From assembly GCA_964592255.1 (NCBI GenBank), contig CAZQCI010000024.1, forward strand, positions 1-23,880: a DNA stretch of 23,880 nucleotides. Direction: 5' to 3'. The position numbers were made by a program, and so were the translations under genes. Below are positions 8,230-15,267 of this stretch, piece by piece; position 1 is the first letter of the stretch, and each line of letters begins with the position of its first letter. Below the pieces are notes generated by a model. That model was not told the DNA's origin. It saw nothing but the letters and a program-made list of their open reading frames with translations, and ran no database searches. Source of the stretch: CAZQCI01 sp964592255 (GTDB taxonomy: Bacteria > UBA10199 > SBBF01).

Positions 8230-8949
8230 ATGGCTACAGATGGCGTAAAGAAATGTGAACAAGATTATAGAGAGCTTGATTTGGGTGCTTCCATAGATCC
8301 GTTGGCAGTGAGAGGAGCTCAAACAGAGATTGTAACGGAAGGGTCCGTAGGTATGGCAGTCAATTCTTATGGAGCTGATGGCCCCCAGGCCTGTTTTGTT
8401 GCTAACGACCCCAAAGAACAAGAAACGTTGCACCGCTTTGGTATTGCCAGAGAGCCAATTGGAGTGAGAGTACAAGACTTACAATCGTACATATCTATGC
8501 TTAGAATAGCTGAAGTCACCAATGATTCAGCTCAAATAGCAGCATTAAAACAATCGGCTGTTGCAAAGGGTATTCCTGTTGATGAGGTTGCTTTTTCTAC
8601 CATGGAAAAACGTGTGCATCTTTATAAAGCACTAGAGGCTTTATTAATGGCTCAAAGAGATGCTGCAAGTTTGATAAGAGCCGACGCCATAAAGTTGCAT
8701 GATCAGTTGACGGGGATTGGAAGCCATTCAAGAGAGCCTATTTCTGACAATGCGAGAATACGGACTTTGATTGATGCGGCTCGGCAGCAAATGGTTTTAG
8801 CGGGTTTAACTGAACAAGTTGTTTCTATGTCCAGTTATCCTGTTCCTAATCCCGATACTACACCACATGAGACAACACTCAATCTTTTGAATGAAGCCAA
8901 TAGTCTCATGGAGATAGTTAATAAAGAGTTGACTACTATAGGGCTTTAA
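8230..8949 (+). CDS. Hypothetical soluble protein, 239 residues
   Basis: I do not recognise this protein. It starts with ATG preceded by TAAGGGAGA (8215-8223), a good ribosome site, and runs 239 codons to TAA. It has no signal peptide and no membrane segment. The N-terminal 80 residues are mixed (RGAQTEIVTEGSVGMAVNS, FVANDPKEQETLHRFGIA). Residues about 80-180 look largely helical and rich in Ala, Leu and charged residues (AALKQSAVAKGIPVDEVA, LYKALEALLMAQRDAASL), and the tail is again helical (LLNEANSLMEIVNKEL). It stands alone on its strand after kdpE and converges with the TPR lipoprotein gene with only 11 bases between their stops. Codon use looks like that of the unrecognised genes at 15268-21252 and differs from the kdp genes in style, which hints that it belongs to the same accessory class. 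Function unknown. Confidence 0.8.
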   Translation: MATDGVKKCEQDYRELDLGASIDPLAVRGAQTEIVTEGSVGMAVNSYGADGPQACFVANDPKEQETLHRFGIAREPIGVRVQDLQSYISMLRIAEVTNDSAQIAALKQSAVAKGIPVDEVAFSTMEKRVHLYKALEALLMAQRDAASLIRADAIKLHDQLTGIGSHSREPISDNARIRTLIDAARQQMVLAGLTEQVVSMSSYPVPNPDTTPHETTLNLLNEANSLMEIVNKELTTIGL

Positions 8950-8960
8950 AGAAAAAACTT

Positions 8961-9698
8961 CTACATTCCTAAAAAGAAGCGGGGGGATTCCCCTTTGGTC
9001 ATGCCATCAGCTATATCGGCAATTTTGTCCTCTCCACCCGTGCAGCCGTCTTGCCCTTTGATGGCGCCACTCATGTTTTGATAACTTTTAATTTTATCCT
9101 TAAAAAAAGCATTATCCGTCACATATAATCCCATTAACGCATACAATTGCCCGGCTAATTTGCCGTGTGTTAACAGTGATTTAAAAATGGTGTCGGCTTC
9201 CGGTAATTTGAATAAATAACGCAGCGATTTGACATTTTCTGAAGGTGTACCGGCTACTCCCACTGCGGCGGAATCGAAACTGTCCGTTATTAGCAATCGG
9301 CCATATTCTTTTTGTGCGGTTAAATCTGCCACAGGCCAGTTATGTTCCGGCGTGGAGAGTTTTACATATTGAATATAATCGATGTCGGCTTTGTCCTGTT
9401 GTTTCAAAAGTCCGTAAGTATAACCCCGGTATTGATACGCTTCTGCCGCTTTTGGATTTTGTTCAATCACTTGATTAAAAATATCCAATGCCTCGTTATA
9501 TTTTCCCTCACGATATTGGATTTTGGCCTTATAAATTAAAGCTTGTTCATCTTTTGGGTTTTTTTTGATCAAGATGTTGGCCTCCGCTAAAGATTCCTTA
9601 AGTTTACCCTTTCCATATAAGTCGGCTACTTCTTCAATACTGGCCGAACCAGTACAAGAAATCATCATCAAGAGAAAGAAACAAAAAAAGATTTTCAT
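8961..9698 (-). CDS. TPR-repeat lipoprotein
   Basis: The protein has 245 residues. A short hydrophobic leader ends in MISC, a near-consensus lipobox with Cys15, so it is probably lipidated and anchored in the envelope. Residues about 19-120 hold roughly three tetratricopeptide repeats (LYGKGKLKESLAEANILI, YREGKYNEALDIFNQVI, YGLLKQQDKADIDY), which usually mediate protein contacts. The C-terminal half is not recognised; it ends with a second Cys (DGCTGGEDK) and PRFFLGM. The ATG at 9698 has AGGGAGA five bases upstream. It follows the Ppx/GppA gene after 32 bases in the same direction and is likely cotranscribed with it, downstream of the tol genes. It is not CpoB/YbgF: the coiled-coil start and typical length of that family are missing. 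Confidence 0.8.
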   Translation of the reverse strand: MKIFFCFFLLMMISCTGSASIEEVADLYGKGKLKESLAEANILIKKNPKDEQALIYKAKIQYREGKYNEALDIFNQVIEQNPKAAEAYQYRGYTYGLLKQQDKADIDYIQYVKLSTPEHNWPVADLTAQKEYGRLLITDSFDSAAVGVAGTPSENVKSLRYLFKLPEADTIFKSLLTHGKLAGQLYALMGLYVTDNAFFKDKIKSYQNMSGAIKGQDGCTGGEDKIADIADGMTKGESPRFFLGM

Positions 9699-9730
9699 AA
9701 TTCTCCCTATTTTCTACTTTCTATTTTTTC

Positions 9731-10687
9731 TTATTTGCCGAAACGGTTTTGCCACACACCGTAACGAAGCCCACGGTCGCTGATGAGTGTCTCAGATTTT
9801 TTAAAAAATTTCATCAGCTCATTGAGAATAATGGCACCGGCTAGAATGACGTCGGCCCTTAAGGGTTCGCAGCCTGGTAGTGTTTGGCGTTGTTTTACCG
9901 TCATGGAAGCCAATGTTTCAATAAGAGCTTCAAGGCCTTTTTTACTTAAAAGAGACCCATGAATTTTTTGTGGATTGTAGATGGCCATTTTTTGATCAAT
10001 GGCGGCTAAAGTTGTTGCTGTTCCAGCGGTGGCGACCATGGTATATTCTTCCGCGTTAAAATTTTCAGGATAAAAATCTTCCAAATTATCACGCAGCATA
10101 TTGCGTATCGCAAGGACCAGGCGCGTTAAGTCTTCATCAGGAATGGGATCGTTAGTGACATATTGTTCTGTCATGACAACGGAACCCAAAACCAAACTGA
10201 TAACCGATTGGGGTCCATTTTTTTTCTTTCCTTTTGGGGCGTTGGTTTCACCCATGATAATTTCGGTGGACCCTCCCCCGATGTCGATGACCATAAGCTT
10301 GTTATGTTTTTTACCAAAATCCGCTGTGGCGGCTTCAAAGGTGTATTGGGCTTCTTGGTCACCGGTGATGATGTCTATTTTAAATCCGCATTCTTTTTTG
10401 ACCATGGTGCGGAACACTTCGGCATTAGCAGCAGCCCTAAAAGCAGCTGTTCCGATGACGCTTATTTTATCTACCTTATGTTTTTTGCAGGTTTCTTTAA
10501 ACGATTGAAGGGCTGTTAAAGTCCTTTTCATGGCTTCCGGCAGGAAAAAATGTTTTTCACTTACAGCTTGGCCTAGCCGCGTGATGATGGCTTCGTCATG
10601 TAAAATTTTGAGATCTTTTTTAGATTGCGACGCTATTAGTAAAATAACGGTGTTTGTTCCAACATCAATAACGGCGTGAGGAGCCAT
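9731..10687 (-). CDS. Ppx/GppA-family phosphatase (exopolyphosphatase or pppGpp phosphatase)
   Basis: The protein has 318 residues. This matches the single catalytic module of the Ppx/GppA family rather than the roughly 500-residue two-domain enterobacterial enzymes. Family motifs of the actin-like ATPase fold are clear: VIDVGTNTVILLI (6-18), VIGTAAFRAAAN (77-88), ITGDQEAQYTF (107-117, Gln in place of the first Glu of the usual EEA), VIDIGGGSTEII (133-144) and ATAGTATTLAAI. Such enzymes remove terminal phosphate from polyphosphate or hydrolyse pppGpp; the sequence alone does not decide between them. The start ATG at 10687 is preceded by AAGGAT. It is separated from tolB by two hairpins, so expression may be partly uncoupled from the tol genes, and it is followed by the TPR lipoprotein gene. 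Confidence 0.9.
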   Translation of the reverse strand: MAPHAVIDVGTNTVILLIASQSKKDLKILHDEAIITRLGQAVSEKHFFLPEAMKRTLTALQSFKETCKKHKVDKISVIGTAAFRAAANAEVFRTMVKKECGFKIDIITGDQEAQYTFEAATADFGKKHNKLMVIDIGGGSTEIIMGETNAPKGKKKNGPQSVISLVLGSVVMTEQYVTNDPIPDEDLTRLVLAIRNMLRDNLEDFYPENFNAEEYTMVATAGTATTLAAIDQKMAIYNPQKIHGSLLSKKGLEALIETLASMTVKQRQTLPGCEPLRADVILAGAIILNELMKFFKKSETLISDRGLRYGVWQNRFGK

Positions 10688-10709
10688 AATTTTTTTATCC
10701 TTCGAAAAC

Positions 10710-10728
10710 TCGGCTCTTTGAGAGCCGA
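10710..10728 (-). terminator. Second hairpin after tolB
   Basis: TCGGCTCT (10710-10717) pairs with AGAGCCGA (10721-10728) around a three-base loop. On the minus strand it is followed by GTTTTCG, a short T run. It lies between the stronger tolB terminator and the ribosome site of the Ppx/GppA gene, so it may be a backup terminator or part of that gene's leader. Confidence 0.45.
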
Positions 10729-10754
10729 AAACTCAAGCTATTTTTCTCAGGATG

Positions 10755-10780
10755 AAAATCGAGAGTTTACTCTCGATTTT
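10755..10780 (-). terminator. Probable terminator after tolB
   Basis: AAAATCGAGAGT (10755-10766) is the exact inverse of ACTCTCGATTTT (10769-10780), a 12-base-pair stem beginning two bases past the tolB stop. On the minus strand the stem ends in TTTT, as in an intrinsic terminator. This suggests that at least part of the tolQRAB message ends here. Confidence 0.65.
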
Positions 10781-10781
10781 T

Positions 10782-12068
10782 TTATTTTATCCACGGACCC
10801 CAATCGGGGTTGATACACCCTCCCGTATCGGGAATCGCTGTTTGATTACTGCCATCGGCCATCATAATATATAAGCCACTTCCTCCTGACCGTGCAGAAG
10901 AGAAGGTGATATAGCGGCTGTCAGGTGACCAACTGGGGGATTCGTTATTGCCTTCATCTCGCGTGATGCGTTGTATCATAGATCCATCGGCATTCATCAT
11001 AAATAAATCGAAGGCTCCACGATCCCGTGCGGTAAAGACAATTTTGCGCCCATCGGGTGACCAATCGGGCTGGTCATTTTGATACCCTGTATAGGTAAGC
11101 CTAGAAGAACCTGAGCCATCGGCACCGGTGACAAACAAATGCAGGTTACCTGCGCGTTCCGAAGAAAAAACAATTTGTGAGCCATCTGGCGACCACGAAG
11201 GAGAGAGGTCGATGTTCACAACTGACGTTAGTTTTTGGGTATCTCGTCCTGAGCGGCTCATCGAGTACAGCTCGGTATCTCCAGAGGCAGAACTGGCATA
11301 AACAATACGGGACCCATCAGGGGAATAGGCCGGCGTAATATTAGTGGATTGATTGTTAGTTAACTGGTGCAAATCCCCGCCCGAACTACTGATGGAATAA
11401 ATTTCCGGCCAGCGAGTGGCAAAGGATGTAAAGACCAAATTTCCGCCGTCTGGTGACCAGTTGGGGGAAATGCTGTTGGACTTCATTTTAGTCACAGTGC
11501 GCATGCCAGTACCATCGATGTTCATCACCACAATTTGTCTGGCAAAACTTTTGCCACAAGAAGCCGCAATTTGGCTGGAGAAGGGCCCACGCGTTCCCGT
11601 GAGGGCTTCCATGAGTTCGTCCATAAAACGATGGATGGCGGTAGGGTAATCTTTTTTATCGGCCTTGTATTGTTTGCCTAAAAGAAGTTCTTTTGTTTGC
11701 GTGTCATAGAGACGCATTTCTAAAATTAATTTTCCACCACTGGAACTAACAATACCTTTAATCAGGGCATGCGCTTCGATGGCGGTCCATTTTGAAAAAT
11801 CGATTTGATCGGTGTCGTGGTCGGGGCTTAAGAAGGAGGCTTCATCCAATACTTTGAAAAAACCGGCCAAGTTGAGGTCAGTTTTAACAAGCTCTGTAAT
11901 TTCTTTAGTCATATCACTGGAACGGCCTCCTGCACTTTGAAATTCCGGAACAGCGATTGGAAATTTTCGCGAAGAGGCTTCATCCAGTAAAATATAAATT
12001 TTAGCGTGGCTGGTTAAGGGAATAAGGGAATAACCCAACATCAGTGCAATAAGTAAGATTCGTTTCAT
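10782..12068 (-). CDS. tolB: TolB, periplasmic beta-propeller of the Tol-Pal system
   Basis: The protein has 428 residues, the normal TolB length. Residues 1-22 are a signal peptide (MKRILLIALMLGYSLIPLTS, then HA), so it is exported. The N-terminal domain (about 23-160) contains the Pal/TolA-contacting region (VPEFQSAGG, LNLAGFFKVLD). Residues about 165-425 form a propeller with repeated WSPDG or YSPDG motifs (SPNWSPDGGNLVF, TPAYSPDGSRIVY, SPSWSPDGSQIVF, QPDWSPDGRKIVF, SPSWSPDSRYITF), the TolB signature. TolB links outer-membrane Pal with the TolQRA motor during envelope constriction. The ATG is four bases after the tolA stop, with AGGAGG inside the end of tolA. Unusually, no pal gene follows; a Ppx/GppA gene does. 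Confidence 0.96.
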   Translation of the reverse strand: MKRILLIALMLGYSLIPLTSHAKIYILLDEASSRKFPIAVPEFQSAGGRSSDMTKEITELVKTDLNLAGFFKVLDEASFLSPDHDTDQIDFSKWTAIEAHALIKGIVSSSGGKLILEMRLYDTQTKELLLGKQYKADKKDYPTAIHRFMDELMEALTGTRGPFSSQIAASCGKSFARQIVVMNIDGTGMRTVTKMKSNSISPNWSPDGGNLVFTSFATRWPEIYSISSSGGDLHQLTNNQSTNITPAYSPDGSRIVYASSASGDTELYSMSRSGRDTQKLTSVVNIDLSPSWSPDGSQIVFSSERAGNLHLFVTGADGSGSSRLTYTGYQNDQPDWSPDGRKIVFTARDRGAFDLFMMNADGSMIQRITRDEGNNESPSWSPDSRYITFSSARSGGSGLYIMMADGSNQTAIPDTGGCINPDWGPWIK

Positions 12069-12072
12069 AATT

Positions 12073-12903
12073 TTAGAGGCCTCCTACTACATTTCTTGGA
12101 TTAAATTCAATCAAAAATCCTTCGGTTAACGCTTCGTTCCGGATAGTTTCAGGAGGCGTGGGGAAGGGAGCGGCTGCTTCAACGGCCCGCATAGCGGAAG
12201 CATCAAAGGAGGCATCTCCCGATTTAGCTTCAAAACTGGTTGAAACAATATGGCCTGTAGAATCGATTAATACTGTAATCTGTGTTTTAAGAGGTGTCCC
12301 ATTGTCGGCTTTAGGGGTTGTAATCCATTGCTCGTTAATTTTTCTTTTTAAGGCTTCGTAATACGCGATGAGCTGAGGGTTGGTTTCGCTGTTTTTGGCA
12401 TCTAGACTGCCTTCAGGAGATTGGCCAACCCCTTCTTTTTCGATTTGCGCCGCTTCAATTTCTACTTGTCGCTTTTTTAATTCTTCCTGCATCCGGGCGA
12501 GCGCTTCTTCCATCTTTCTTTCTTCAGTTCCTGGTTTTGACTTAAATTGGATGCCACCATTAGGGTTGGTGTGTTTGTCTACGTATTCTTGAACGGGTGG
12601 TTTTTTTACGGGGGATTGTTGTGATTTAACATCTTTTCCGTTTTTATCCGTGGCTTTTTCGCGCAACGCATCCTTTTGTTCGCGAATGGTGGAGTCCGGC
12701 ATATTTTTTGATCTTTTATAAGATGAGTCGCTTGGTTTTTCGCCCGTACCTTTGGAAAGCTGAATCCAGGTGATTTTAGTTTGGCGCGCGGGAAAAAGCC
12801 GGGACAAAGAAGGCGACAGTATCATTAAAATAGCAAAAAGAGCGTGCGCTACTAATGAAATATAAATAAACTTTTTGAGTTGGCTTGATCGGAATGTTCC
12901 CAC
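12073..12903 (-). CDS. tolA: TolA-like protein (TonB/TolA family energy transducer)
   Basis: The protein has 276 residues. A single membrane anchor lies at about 11-38 and carries Ser16 and His20 spaced as in the SHLS motif through which TonB and TolA engage their motor proteins. Residues about 50-170 form a charged, mostly helical periplasmic stretch (EERKMEEALARMQEEL, KKRQVEIEAAQIEKEG), much shorter than the long helix of E. coli TolA. Residues about 176-276 form a TonB/TolA C-terminal domain (LKRKINEQWITTP, VLIDSTGHIVSTSFEAKSG, AAPFPTPPE). Translation begins at GTG 12903 with AAGGGAG nine bases upstream, at the end of tolR. Its position between tolR and tolB makes TolA the best name rather than TonB. 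Confidence 0.9.
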   Translation of the reverse strand: MGTFRSSQLKKFIYISLVAHALFAILMILSPSLSRLFPARQTKITWIQLSKGTGEKPSDSSYKRSKNMPDSTIREQKDALREKATDKNGKDVKSQQSPVKKPPVQEYVDKHTNPNGGIQFKSKPGTEERKMEEALARMQEELKKRQVEIEAAQIEKEGVGQSPEGSLDAKNSETNPQLIAYYEALKRKINEQWITTPKADNGTPLKTQITVLIDSTGHIVSTSFEAKSGDASFDASAMRAVEAAAPFPTPPETIRNEALTEGFLIEFNPRNVVGGL

Positions 12904-12916
12904 GCATGGGTCTCCC

Positions 12917-13375
12917 TTATTTTCCGGTTTTTCCGGGTTTGGCCGCAGGGGCTGTTTCGTCGGGAACGGTAATCATCCCGACGCGTTCGACTCCTGCTTT
13001 TTGGCACAAACTCATGACTTCTACAACATACCCGTAAGGAACCCCCTTGTCGGCTCGCAGGTACAACTCTTTCTTTTCTTTATTGGCAAAAATGTTGGTC
13101 AGCTTTTCCTGAATATTGGTTGTGGAATACCCAGCTGATTTGTCGTTGCCTAAATAAATTTTTTGGTCCGCATCGATGGAGAGAATAAAATCCTCCTGAG
13201 TAGCCGCCACTGCGGATGTGCTCACTTGAGGCAGATCGATATCAATGCCTTGTTGTAACATGGGGGCTGCCACCATAAAGATGATGAGCAACACCAGCAT
13301 GACGTCTACCAAAGGTGTGACGTTGATCTCCGAGAGAACGGTGGAGTCGTCGTGAGAATGTTTGGACAGAGCCAT
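12917..13375 (-). CDS. tolR: TolR, ExbD/TolR-family motor subunit
   Basis: The protein has 152 residues, typical for ExbD/TolR. The N-terminus EINVTPLVDVMLVLLIIFMV carries the membrane span with Asp24, equivalent to the proton-conducting Asp23 of E. coli TolR. A periplasmic domain follows, with the family motif DLPQ (IDIDLPQVSTS), then ISIDADQ-like and YLRADKGVPYGYVVEVM segments. With TolQ it forms the proton-driven motor that energises TolA. Its ATG shares one base with the tolQ stop (TAATG), implying coupled translation, and the tolA start follows after 13 bases. The C-terminus (PAAKPGKTGK) is a short flexible tail. Confidence 0.96.
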   Translation of the reverse strand: MALSKHSHDDSTVLSEINVTPLVDVMLVLLIIFMVAAPMLQQGIDIDLPQVSTSAVAATQEDFILSIDADQKIYLGNDKSAGYSTTNIQEKLTNIFANKEKKELYLRADKGVPYGYVVEVMSLCQKAGVERVGMITVPDETAPAAKPGKTGK

Positions 13376-14082
13376 TAATTTTCCTCCTCAATCCGAAGCA
13401 CCAAATCATCGCAGAATAAATTCATCATCTTTACAATCACTTTAATACGATAAACAAAATAATTGTAGGTGACATAAGCTGGAATGGCTGTGGCTAAGCC
13501 GATAGCGGTAGCAATTAAGGCTTCTGAAATAGCAGGCCCTACGGTCGCTAGTGACGATGAACCCGCTTTGCCGATTTGCCAGAAAGCGGTTAAAATTCCC
13601 CACACGGTTCCAAACAATCCGATAAACGGGGAGGCGGATGCGGCAGTTGCCAAAAAAGGTGTAAATTGTTCCAGTTTATAGACTTCTTCTTCACGAGCTT
13701 GGGCTAATTTTTGTTCTAAAGCCGGGGTAATAGAACCGGAACTTTTTTTCCTTAAATGTTGCAACGCTTGAAGACCTGCATTGTAAATTTCATACAAAGG
13801 ACCTTGTCTCCCTTGAGGGTGTTTGCCAATGTCGGCTAAAGAGGAAGAGGCAAAAATATTCCAAAAATTTTGCGACTGACTTTGAGCTTGTCGGATTTGT
13901 TTAAATTTATAGAAAATAATGGCCCAGCAACAAACCGAAAAGGTAATCAGAATGAGTAAGGTTAATTTAACCACCGGATCGGCTTCCCACAACAGACTCA
14001 TCACACCAGGTTGGGCTACGGTTTTTTCCGCTACTTCTGGGGCTGCAGGGGCGGCTTGGGCTAACAAGGGAATAAGAAACAT
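13375..14082 (-). CDS. tolQ: TolQ, MotA/TolQ/ExbB-family motor subunit
   Basis: The protein has 235 residues. It has a first membrane span at about 38-60 (LTLLILITFSVCCWAIIFYK), a cytoplasmic loop (about 61-135, including GPLYEIYNAGLQAL), and two further spans in the conserved ExbB/TolQ module (FLATAASASPFIGLFGTVWG, SEALIATAIGLATAIPAY). Multimers of TolQ with TolR form the proton channel that powers TolA. The ATG at 14082 has AAAGGAG upstream. It is the first tol gene and is separated from the upstream murU-like gene by a 136-base palindromic repeat. The N-terminus has a hydrophobic, Ala/Pro-rich start (MFLIPLLAQAAPAAPEVAE) that resembles a signal sequence and is longer than in E. coli TolQ. 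Confidence 0.95.
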   Translation of the reverse strand: MFLIPLLAQAAPAAPEVAEKTVAQPGVMSLLWEADPVVKLTLLILITFSVCCWAIIFYKFKQIRQAQSQSQNFWNIFASSSLADIGKHPQGRQGPLYEIYNAGLQALQHLRKKSSGSITPALEQKLAQAREEEVYKLEQFTPFLATAASASPFIGLFGTVWGILTAFWQIGKAGSSSLATVGPAISEALIATAIGLATAIPAYVTYNYFVYRIKVIVKMMNLFCDDLVLRIEEEN

Positions 14083-14121
14083 ACCGAAAATCTCCTTTCA
14101 AGTTTGAAATCGAATAAAAAA

Positions 14122-14257
14122 GTCATCCCCGTCCGCCTCAGGCGGAGGGATCCATGGTTCGACCTTACTTCGCCAAGGCTACGTCAAGGCAGGCAGGCTC
14201 ACCATGTTCGTACACTAGATGCCCGCCTTGCCACATTGTGGCTTCCGCGGGAATGAC
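14122..14257. repeat. MITE-like palindromic repeat between murU-like gene and tolQ
   Basis: The element starts GTCATCCCCG and ends CGGGAATGAC, which are inverse ends (GTCATtCCCG when read from the other side). Inside are a small hairpin TCCGCC-TCA-GGCGGA (14132-14146) and the motif GGGATCCATG, also found in the repeat at 21279-21333. At 136 bases with terminal inverted repeats and no coding capacity it fits a miniature non-autonomous element. It fills most of the gap between the two genes. Confidence 0.7.
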
Positions 14258-14274
14258 AATCGTGCGACGTTAAT

Positions 14275-15033
14275 TCAGATGGTGTTAAAAATCAATTGCA
14301 ATTCTGATTCATAGCTTAAACGAAGGTGACCCGCTTTTAGGTCTGAAGCTGTTTGAGACAGTCGATCCATCGTACCTAAATCATTCCAAGGGCCTTTATA
14401 GAGAAAACCACAGATTTCCGCACCCTTTTTTAATTGAGGAATATAAAAATCACGGACAATGCATGTTTTATCACGGCGTTGGTGCAGCTTAAAAAAATCC
14501 TGACTTAACACATGTACCCCGCTAAAGAAAGTTGCTTTAGTTTTAGGGGTTTGAGGAGGGGACGAGAGAATGGATTGAATCCGATGTTTTCCATCTACAT
14601 AAAGAGCCCCGTATTTTTTAGACAACTTACTTTCAATGACCACCAGGCTTGCTAGGGCTTTTTGTTTTTTGTGAAAAGCCATGAGGCGCCGCAGAGGAAT
14701 GTCCACAATGATGTCGGCATTTAATACAAAAAAAGGTCCACTTTTTAAAAATGAAGAGGCTTTTTTGATACCGCCGCCGGTCCCCATGATTTTTTTTTCG
14801 ATCGAATAAGTAAAATTAAAGCCGTACTTTTTTCCGTCACCCAGTAAATTTTTAATTTGATCCCCTAAATGGTAAAGGTTGATCACCACATCTGTAATGC
14901 CTTCTTTTTTAAGCAGAGCCAAATTGTAGAAAATAAGTGGAATGCCGTTAACAGGAATTAAGGGTTTGGGAATATGATCCGTTAACGGTTTAAGGCGCGT
15001 CCCTAATCCGGCGGCCAAGAGCATAGCTTTCAT
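14275..15033 (-). CDS. murU: MurU-like nucleotidyltransferase (NDP-sugar pyrophosphorylase family)
   Basis: The protein has 252 residues from ATG 15033. A GTG six bases upstream would add only two residues, and the family start MKAMLLAAG fits the ATG exactly. Motifs of the nucleotidyltransferase fold are LLAAGLGTRLKPLTDHIPKP (nucleotide binding), MGTGGGIKKA, VLNADIIVD (metal-binding Asp) and WNDLGT near the end. MurU makes UDP-MurNAc from MurNAc-1-phosphate in the cell-wall recycling route that bypasses de novo synthesis, working with the kinase AmgK. An AmgK-like gene lies at 21350-22423 on the same strand, which supports this reading, although other sugar-phosphate substrates are possible. 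The gene is divergent from the hydrolase at 15268 and upstream of tolQ. Confidence 0.8.
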   Translation of the reverse strand: MKAMLLAAGLGTRLKPLTDHIPKPLIPVNGIPLIFYNLALLKKEGITDVVINLYHLGDQIKNLLGDGKKYGFNFTYSIEKKIMGTGGGIKKASSFLKSGPFFVLNADIIVDIPLRRLMAFHKKQKALASLVVIESKLSKKYGALYVDGKHRIQSILSSPPQTPKTKATFFSGVHVLSQDFFKLHQRRDKTCIVRDFYIPQLKKGAEICGFLYKGPWNDLGTMDRLSQTASDLKAGHLRLSYESELQLIFNTI

Positions 15034-15165
15034 GAACACTTTATAAATCTGAAAGCGATGAGAAGCAAGGGGAGTGTCTTGGTTTATTTTTTTCAGCTAT
15101 TTGAATTAAAGTAAAAACTATCCATGCGACCTACAAACCTTATCCATCATGACACAGCGCGGCAT

Positions 15166-15194
15166 TTGACTTTAAAAAAAATTAAAATAAAGAT
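15166..15194 (+). promoter_or_regulatory. Possible promoter for the hydrolase gene in the 15034-15267 gap
   Basis: TTGACT (15166-15171) lies 16-17 bases before TAAAGA/AAAGAT in an A-rich tract, a weak sigma-70-like arrangement about 75 bases before the hydrolase start. The remainder of the divergent gap between the murU-like gene and the hydrolase is AT-rich and shows no other feature I can support. Confidence 0.25.
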
Positions 15195-15267
15195 TGTGTT
15201 TTTATTTTTAGAAAGGCTAGGACAATAAAGATAAGCAAAACTTCTAAGGGGGAGAGGGGTTTTTCTC

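Noticed and set aside
10101..10508. 135-codon open frame on the plus strand
   Set aside because: It is antisense to the Ppx/GppA gene, whose catalytic motifs are encoded on the minus strand at the same place.
14130..14260. Possible tRNA or small RNA gene in the murU-tolQ gap
   Set aside because: The hairpins belong to a MITE-like repeat with terminal inverted ends; no cloverleaf with a T-arm GTTCGA and acceptor pairing could be formed convincingly.
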